From: Candidatus Pacearchaeota archaeon
Lineage (GTDB): Archaea > Nanobdellota > Nanobdellia > Pacearchaeales > GW2011-AR1
Reading direction: 5' to 3'
Assembly (NCBI GenBank): GCA_016784085.1
Contig: JADHVH010000022.1
Location: 1 to 7,457 of the forward strand
Length of the DNA stretch: 7,457 nt
The notes under the pieces: generated by a model
Seen by the model: the letters and a program-made list of their open reading frames with translations, nothing else
What the model was told of the DNA's origin: nothing
The model's database searches: none
Position numbers and translations under genes: made by a program
Shown: one piece after another, positions 5,211 through 7,457 of the stretch
Numbering within the stretch: the stretch's first letter is position 1
How the letters are laid out: every line of letters begins with the position of its first letter

Positions 5211-5218
5211 TATTTAAA
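5211..5218 (-). promoter_or_regulatory. TATA box of the lysine-rich gene
   Basis: The minus strand reads AAAGATTTAAATAC, a near-ideal BRE plus TATA box, predicting a start near 5188. The box overlaps the stop codon of the upstream DUF192 gene (5214-5216), so the promoter is embedded in that gene's end. Confidence 0.6.
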
Positions 5219-5570
5219 TCTTTCTAGAACCGACGAGGATAGAGATAATTTTAGAATATTTTCTATTTATAGGAATTTCTATCAATTTTTGAAACTTCCT
5301 CGAGGGTGAAATAGAAAATTGGAAAGGAGAAACTATTTTTTTATCTATAATATTATTTTCTTCGTCTAACCAAATTGCAAGAAAATCATAAAAAACAAAC
5401 CAAGAATGAATAGACATATTTGTAGGATTTTTAAATTCAAATAAAAGTGCTTTAGCTTTTTCTCTTCGACTAAACATCAATCCTATGGCCTCAAAAATAC
5501 CTTTACAAACTTTCAGACTAAGTTTTATTTTTTCTTCTTTATAGGATATACCAATCTTTTTTTCCTTCAT
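5214..5570 (-). CDS. DUF192 family protein
   Basis: The 118-residue product matches the DUF192 pattern: CKGIFEAIGLMFSRR at 22-36 (family form: A.GLMFR), ALLFEF at 41-46, IHSWFVFYDFLAIWLDEE at 54-71 (family form: IHM.FV....D..FLD), then a conserved proline region and KLIEIP at 95-100. Members are small beta-rich proteins of unknown function, often secreted in bacteria; this one has no signal peptide and is probably cytoplasmic. The ATG at 5570 follows GGAGAG at a good distance and overlaps the last 32 nt of the metallopeptidase gene, so the two are translationally coupled. Assignment rests on recognised motifs and not on a profile search. Confidence 0.75.
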   Translation of the reverse strand: MKEKKIGISYKEEKIKLSLKVCKGIFEAIGLMFSRREKAKALLFEFKNPTNMSIHSWFVFYDFLAIWLDEENNIIDKKIVSPFQFSISPSRKFQKLIEIPINRKYSKIISILVGSRKI

Positions 5571-5937
5571 TTTCTCTCCTTTTTTTATATTCTTTATAAT
5601 GCAAATTTACATTTTTTTCAGTTACAAAATCATGATGTTTAAATCCTCCTCCAAAAGCTACAGGAATATGCATCAGCTCATGCATAATTGTTTTTACCTT
5701 TTCTTCAGAACTTAGCTTATCAAATTTCTCTGTTAAAAATTCCAAAGCATAAAAAGCAGGGCGATGAAGGGACTTTTGCATTATTTTTCCAAGAGCATGG
5801 CACCTGGCAATAGTATATTTTGAAGAACTTCCATAGCTTCTAAAACATTGGATATTATCTAATTGAACATGTGGAAAAAGAATATTGCAAATTTCTTCTG
5901 CAATTGCTTGAATATCTGGAGCATATTCATACCTCAT
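5539..5937 (-). CDS. Small zinc metallopeptidase (HExxH family)
   Basis: The 132-residue protein carries the zinc-binding motif HELMH (H86, E87, H90) in KVKTIMHELMHIPVAFGGGF, with H101/H102 in FKHHDF as the likely third ligand. The beginning, MRYEYAPDIQAIAEEICNIL, and ARCHALGKIMQ in the middle resemble the uncharacterised archaeal and phage 'putative metallopeptidase' family, whose members have the same HELxHIP...GGG..HH pattern. The substrate is unknown; peptide hydrolysis follows from the motif only. I chose the ATG at 5937: it overlaps the stop of the preceding 30-codon ORF as ATGA. A TTG at 5964 would add nine unconvincing residues. DUF192 follows with a 32-nt overlap. Confidence 0.85.
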   Translation of the reverse strand: MRYEYAPDIQAIAEEICNILFPHVQLDNIQCFRSYGSSSKYTIARCHALGKIMQKSLHRPAFYALEFLTEKFDKLSSEEKVKTIMHELMHIPVAFGGGFKHHDFVTEKNVNLHYKEYKKRRENEGKKDWYIL

Positions 5938-6026
5938 TGTAAGGCACCTACAGTTTCTTGACAATCAACTTCCATTAGAAAATTTAATGCTTCAAATTTA
6001 CTTTTCTTTTTAAAATCACAACTCAT
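5934..6026 (-). CDS. 30-codon ORF at the head of the metallopeptidase operon
   Basis: This short ORF starts MSCDFKKKSKFEALNFLMEV and ends ETVGALQ, with its TGA overlapping the metallopeptidase ATG as ATGA. Its ATG lies 26-27 nt from the centre of the TATA element at 6048-6060, so it would be the first codon of a leaderless mRNA. Two cysteines (C3, C22) are the only notable residues. It may be a small protein or a leader peptide that delivers ribosomes to the metallopeptidase start. No family is recognised, but position and overlap support translation. Confidence 0.5.
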   Translation of the reverse strand: MSCDFKKKSKFEALNFLMEVDCQETVGALQ

Positions 6027-6047
6027 TGTAAAACCCTTAAAACAAAA

Positions 6048-6060
6048 CTATTTATATTAT
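6048..6060. promoter_or_regulatory. Shared TATA element between two divergent leaderless genes
   Basis: The 51-nt gap between divergent ATGs (6026 minus and 6078 plus) holds one clear TATA-like stretch, CTATTTATATTAT. Read on the minus strand it gives TATAAATA, centred 26-27 nt from the ATG at 6026. Read on the plus strand it gives TTTATATT, centred about 24 nt from the ATG at 6078. Both mRNAs would be leaderless. Confidence 0.5.
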
Positions 6061-6077
6061 TTTAGTTACTCTCAAAC

Positions 6078-6596
6078 ATGATAAAAAAGATTAATAAAAA
6101 TGTTATTGAACTAAGCTTTAAAAATTTTGGATCATGCATTTATCTTGTTAATATAAATAAAAAAATAATTTTAATTGACACTGGATCTCTTTTAACAAGA
6201 AGTGAATTAAAAGAAGATTTAGAAAATTTAAAAATAAATCCTGAAAAAATAGATATTGTGATTTTAACTCATAATCACTGGGATCATACTGGGAATAATA
6301 AGCTATTTTCAAATGCTAAATTCTATGGAAATAAAAAAGATTTCAAAAAAGAAAAAATCCTTGATATTGATAATTTGAATATAAAAGAGTTTAAAATAAT
6401 TCAAACTCCCGGACATACAAAAGGAAGTTTTTGTATTCTATATAAAGATATTTTATTTTCAGGAGATACTATTTTTCATAAGGGATATATTGGTAGAACA
6501 GATCTTCCTGGAGGAGATCCTGATGAAATTCAAAAAAGTCTAAAAAAACTATCTAAAATCAAATACAAAACTCTTTGCCCAGGACATTTACTCTAA
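6078..6596 (+). CDS. Metallo-beta-lactamase-fold hydrolase (glyoxalase II-like)
   Basis: The 172-residue protein has the full di-metal site of the MBL fold: HNHWDH at 65-70 (H65, H67, D69, H70), H113 in TPGHTKGS, D130 in LFSGDTIF and H170 in CPGH. The segment GYIGRTDLPGGDPDEIQKSL is typical of the glyoxalase II-like branch with hydroxyacylglutathione- or persulfide-type substrates, but the true substrate cannot be read from the sequence, and archaea of this kind rarely use glutathione. It is near the minimum size: it stops two residues after the last metal ligand, without the C-terminal helical domain of true glyoxalase II. It is the only plus-strand gene in this half of the window. Its end overlaps the end of adk by 9 nt. 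Confidence 0.9.
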   Translation: MIKKINKNVIELSFKNFGSCIYLVNINKKIILIDTGSLLTRSELKEDLENLKINPEKIDIVILTHNHWDHTGNNKLFSNAKFYGNKKDFKKEKILDIDNLNIKEFKIIQTPGHTKGSFCILYKDILFSGDTIFHKGYIGRTDLPGGDPDEIQKSLKKLSKIKYKTLCPGHLL

Positions 6597-7196
6597 AATT
6601 TTTAAAATATCTTCTGTAACTTTATCTATAGATTGTTCGCCATTTATTATTATGGGATTAAATTTTTTTAATATAGGTTTTACTTCCTTATAATGAATTT
6701 CAATTCTTTTTTTAATAGCTTCAGATGTTTGATCTTCTCTTTTAAATAAAATCCCTCCACACTTATCACACATATTTTTCTTTTTAGGGATATGATTAGT
6801 ATTGAGATTATATAATTCCCCACATTTTTTACATATTCTCCTTCCAGACATTCTTTTAATAGCTTCTTCATCTGAAATATGAACATCAATAATATAATCA
6901 ATTTTAATTTCCTTTTCTAACATTTCTGCTTGAGGTAATGTTCTTGGAAATCCATCAAAAATAAACCCATTTTTACAATCTTCTTTTAAAATTCTCTCTC
7001 TTAACATTTTAATTGTTAAATCATCTGGAACAAAATTTCCACCATCAATATAAGAATGGACTAATTTGCTAAATTCTCCTGTAGATTGCCTAAATAAATC
7101 CCCTGTAGAAATATGGGAAATTTTTAATTTTTTTGAAAGAATTTTTGCTTGTGTTCCCTTCCCACTTCCAGGTTTTCCAATAAATACTAATTTCAT
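6588..7196 (-). CDS. adk: Adenylate kinase, bacterial-type with zinc-binding LID
   Basis: Adenylate kinase interconverts ATP + AMP and 2 ADP. Motifs: P-loop GKPGSGKGT at 7-15, AMP-binding TGDLFR at 31-36 and GFIFDGFPRTLPQAE at 77-91, SGRR at 117-120 opening the LID, and REDQT at 153-157. The LID carries four cysteines, C122-x2-C125 and C143-x2-C146, the structural zinc site of Gram-positive-type enzymes. The 202-residue length fits the long-LID form. Many archaea use the unrelated-subfamily AdkA instead, so this is a bacterial-like choice. The ATG at 7196 overlaps the DUF167 stop as ATGA, giving translational coupling. The 3' end overlaps the convergent MBL gene by 9 nt. Confidence 0.96.
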   Translation of the reverse strand: MKLVFIGKPGSGKGTQAKILSKKLKISHISTGDLFRQSTGEFSKLVHSYIDGGNFVPDDLTIKMLRERILKEDCKNGFIFDGFPRTLPQAEMLEKEIKIDYIIDVHISDEEAIKRMSGRRICKKCGELYNLNTNHIPKKKNMCDKCGGILFKREDQTSEAIKKRIEIHYKEVKPILKKFNPIIINGEQSIDKVTEDILKILE

Positions 7197-7402
7197 TTTA
7201 AATTAATAATTTTATTTCTAGAATTTAATCCAGAAACTATTTCAATTTTATTTTTAAAATATTTTTCTAATATTTTTATTAAACTTATATTTGCCTTATT
7301 ATCTATTGCAGGAGAATGTAACCAAACTTCATAACTTTCTTTATTTATTTTTTTTATCTTTTCTTGAGAAGATTTAGGATGAATTTTAATTTTCATTTTC
7401 AT
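7193..7402 (-). CDS. DUF167 (YggU-type) family protein
   Basis: The 69-residue protein fits the small alpha/beta DUF167 family: IKIHPKSSQEKIKKI at the start (family form: V.PGS....I), YEVWLHSPAIDNKANISLIK at about 24-43 (family form: L.APPVDGKAN..L), then IEIVSGLNSRNKIINL (family form: VSG..SR.K...I). The function of the family is unknown. The ATG at 7402 lies 3 nt after the stop of the preceding gene; a second ATG at 7396 would remove two residues, and I cannot separate the two. The gene ends in a 4-nt overlap with adk, so the three genes form one operon. Confidence 0.85.
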   Translation of the reverse strand: MKMKIKIHPKSSQEKIKKINKESYEVWLHSPAIDNKANISLIKILEKYFKNKIEIVSGLNSRNKIINLK

Positions 7403-7405
7403 TTT

Positions 7406-7457
7406 TTATCTAGTAACAATCTCTAGAGCATCACGATGTTTCAATTCATATTGTTTG
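7406..7457 (-). CDS. 3' end of an unidentified gene (partial)
   Basis: Sixteen codons, KQYELKHRDALEIVTR, are open from the window edge to a TAA at 7408-7406, just 3 nt before the DUF167 start on the same strand. The length is too short to identify the protein. The close spacing is typical of an operon and is the main reason for calling it a gene end. Confidence 0.5.
   Translation of the reverse strand, partial: KQYELKHRDALEIVTR

Noticed and set aside
6680..6901. Minus-strand ORF in a second frame within adk
   Set aside because: Its frame is offset from Adk and it has no family features; the Adk frame holds all motifs.

Overview
The window comes from a very AT-rich archaeal chromosome. It carries archaeal or eukaryote-type ribosomal proteins (L7Ae, S28e, L24e), the archaeal form of the tRNA t6A enzyme (Kae1), TATA boxes about 24-27 nt upstream of start codons (leaderless transcripts), small tightly packed genes, and a lysine-rich H1-like small protein. 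A bacterial-type DNA gyrase B and a bacterial-type zinc-binding adenylate kinase sit alongside these. The mixture, the small genes and the base composition fit a DPANN archaeon, with Woesearchaeota or Pacearchaeota as my best guess. That placement is an inference from gene content, not a phylogeny.

Layout. Positions 1-117 hold the first 39 codons of a small minus-strand gene that runs off the edge. gyrB follows (174-2057, minus). Between its stop and the next gene lies an imperfect second copy of the gyrB 3' end that differs only at synonymous positions and one base of an A run. Positions 2246-3392 (minus) form a ribosomal operon, L7Ae - S28e - unknown 74-aa protein - L24e. Its leader contains a sequence that folds exactly as a kink-loop, the RNA motif bound by L7Ae. 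A small plus-strand membrane protein (3551-3835) runs divergently from this operon and ends flush against kae1 (3836-4825, minus). Upstream of kae1 is the lysine-rich protein (4911-5165, minus), with its own strong promoter and Shine-Dalgarno. Next comes an operon of a 30-codon ORF, a zinc metallopeptidase and a DUF192 protein (5214-6026, minus). One TATA-like element at about 6048-6060 appears to serve both this operon and the divergent metallo-beta-lactamase-fold gene (6078-6596, plus). That gene overlaps tail-to-tail with adk. adk is preceded by a DUF167 gene and by the end of an unidentified gene (6588-7457, minus).

How the genes work together. Most are housekeeping: DNA supercoiling (GyrB), ribosome assembly (L7Ae, S28e, L24e), tRNA modification (Kae1), nucleotide balance (Adk) and probably nucleoid binding (lysine-rich protein). 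L7Ae in archaea is also a subunit of box C/D and H/ACA RNPs and RNase P, so feedback on its own operon would link ribosomal protein supply to RNP demand.

No tRNA, rRNA, CRISPR array, insertion sequence or intact mobile element was seen. No gene-free stretch exceeds about 190 bases. The two observations most worth following are the kink-loop in the L7Ae leader and the duplicated gyrB tail.
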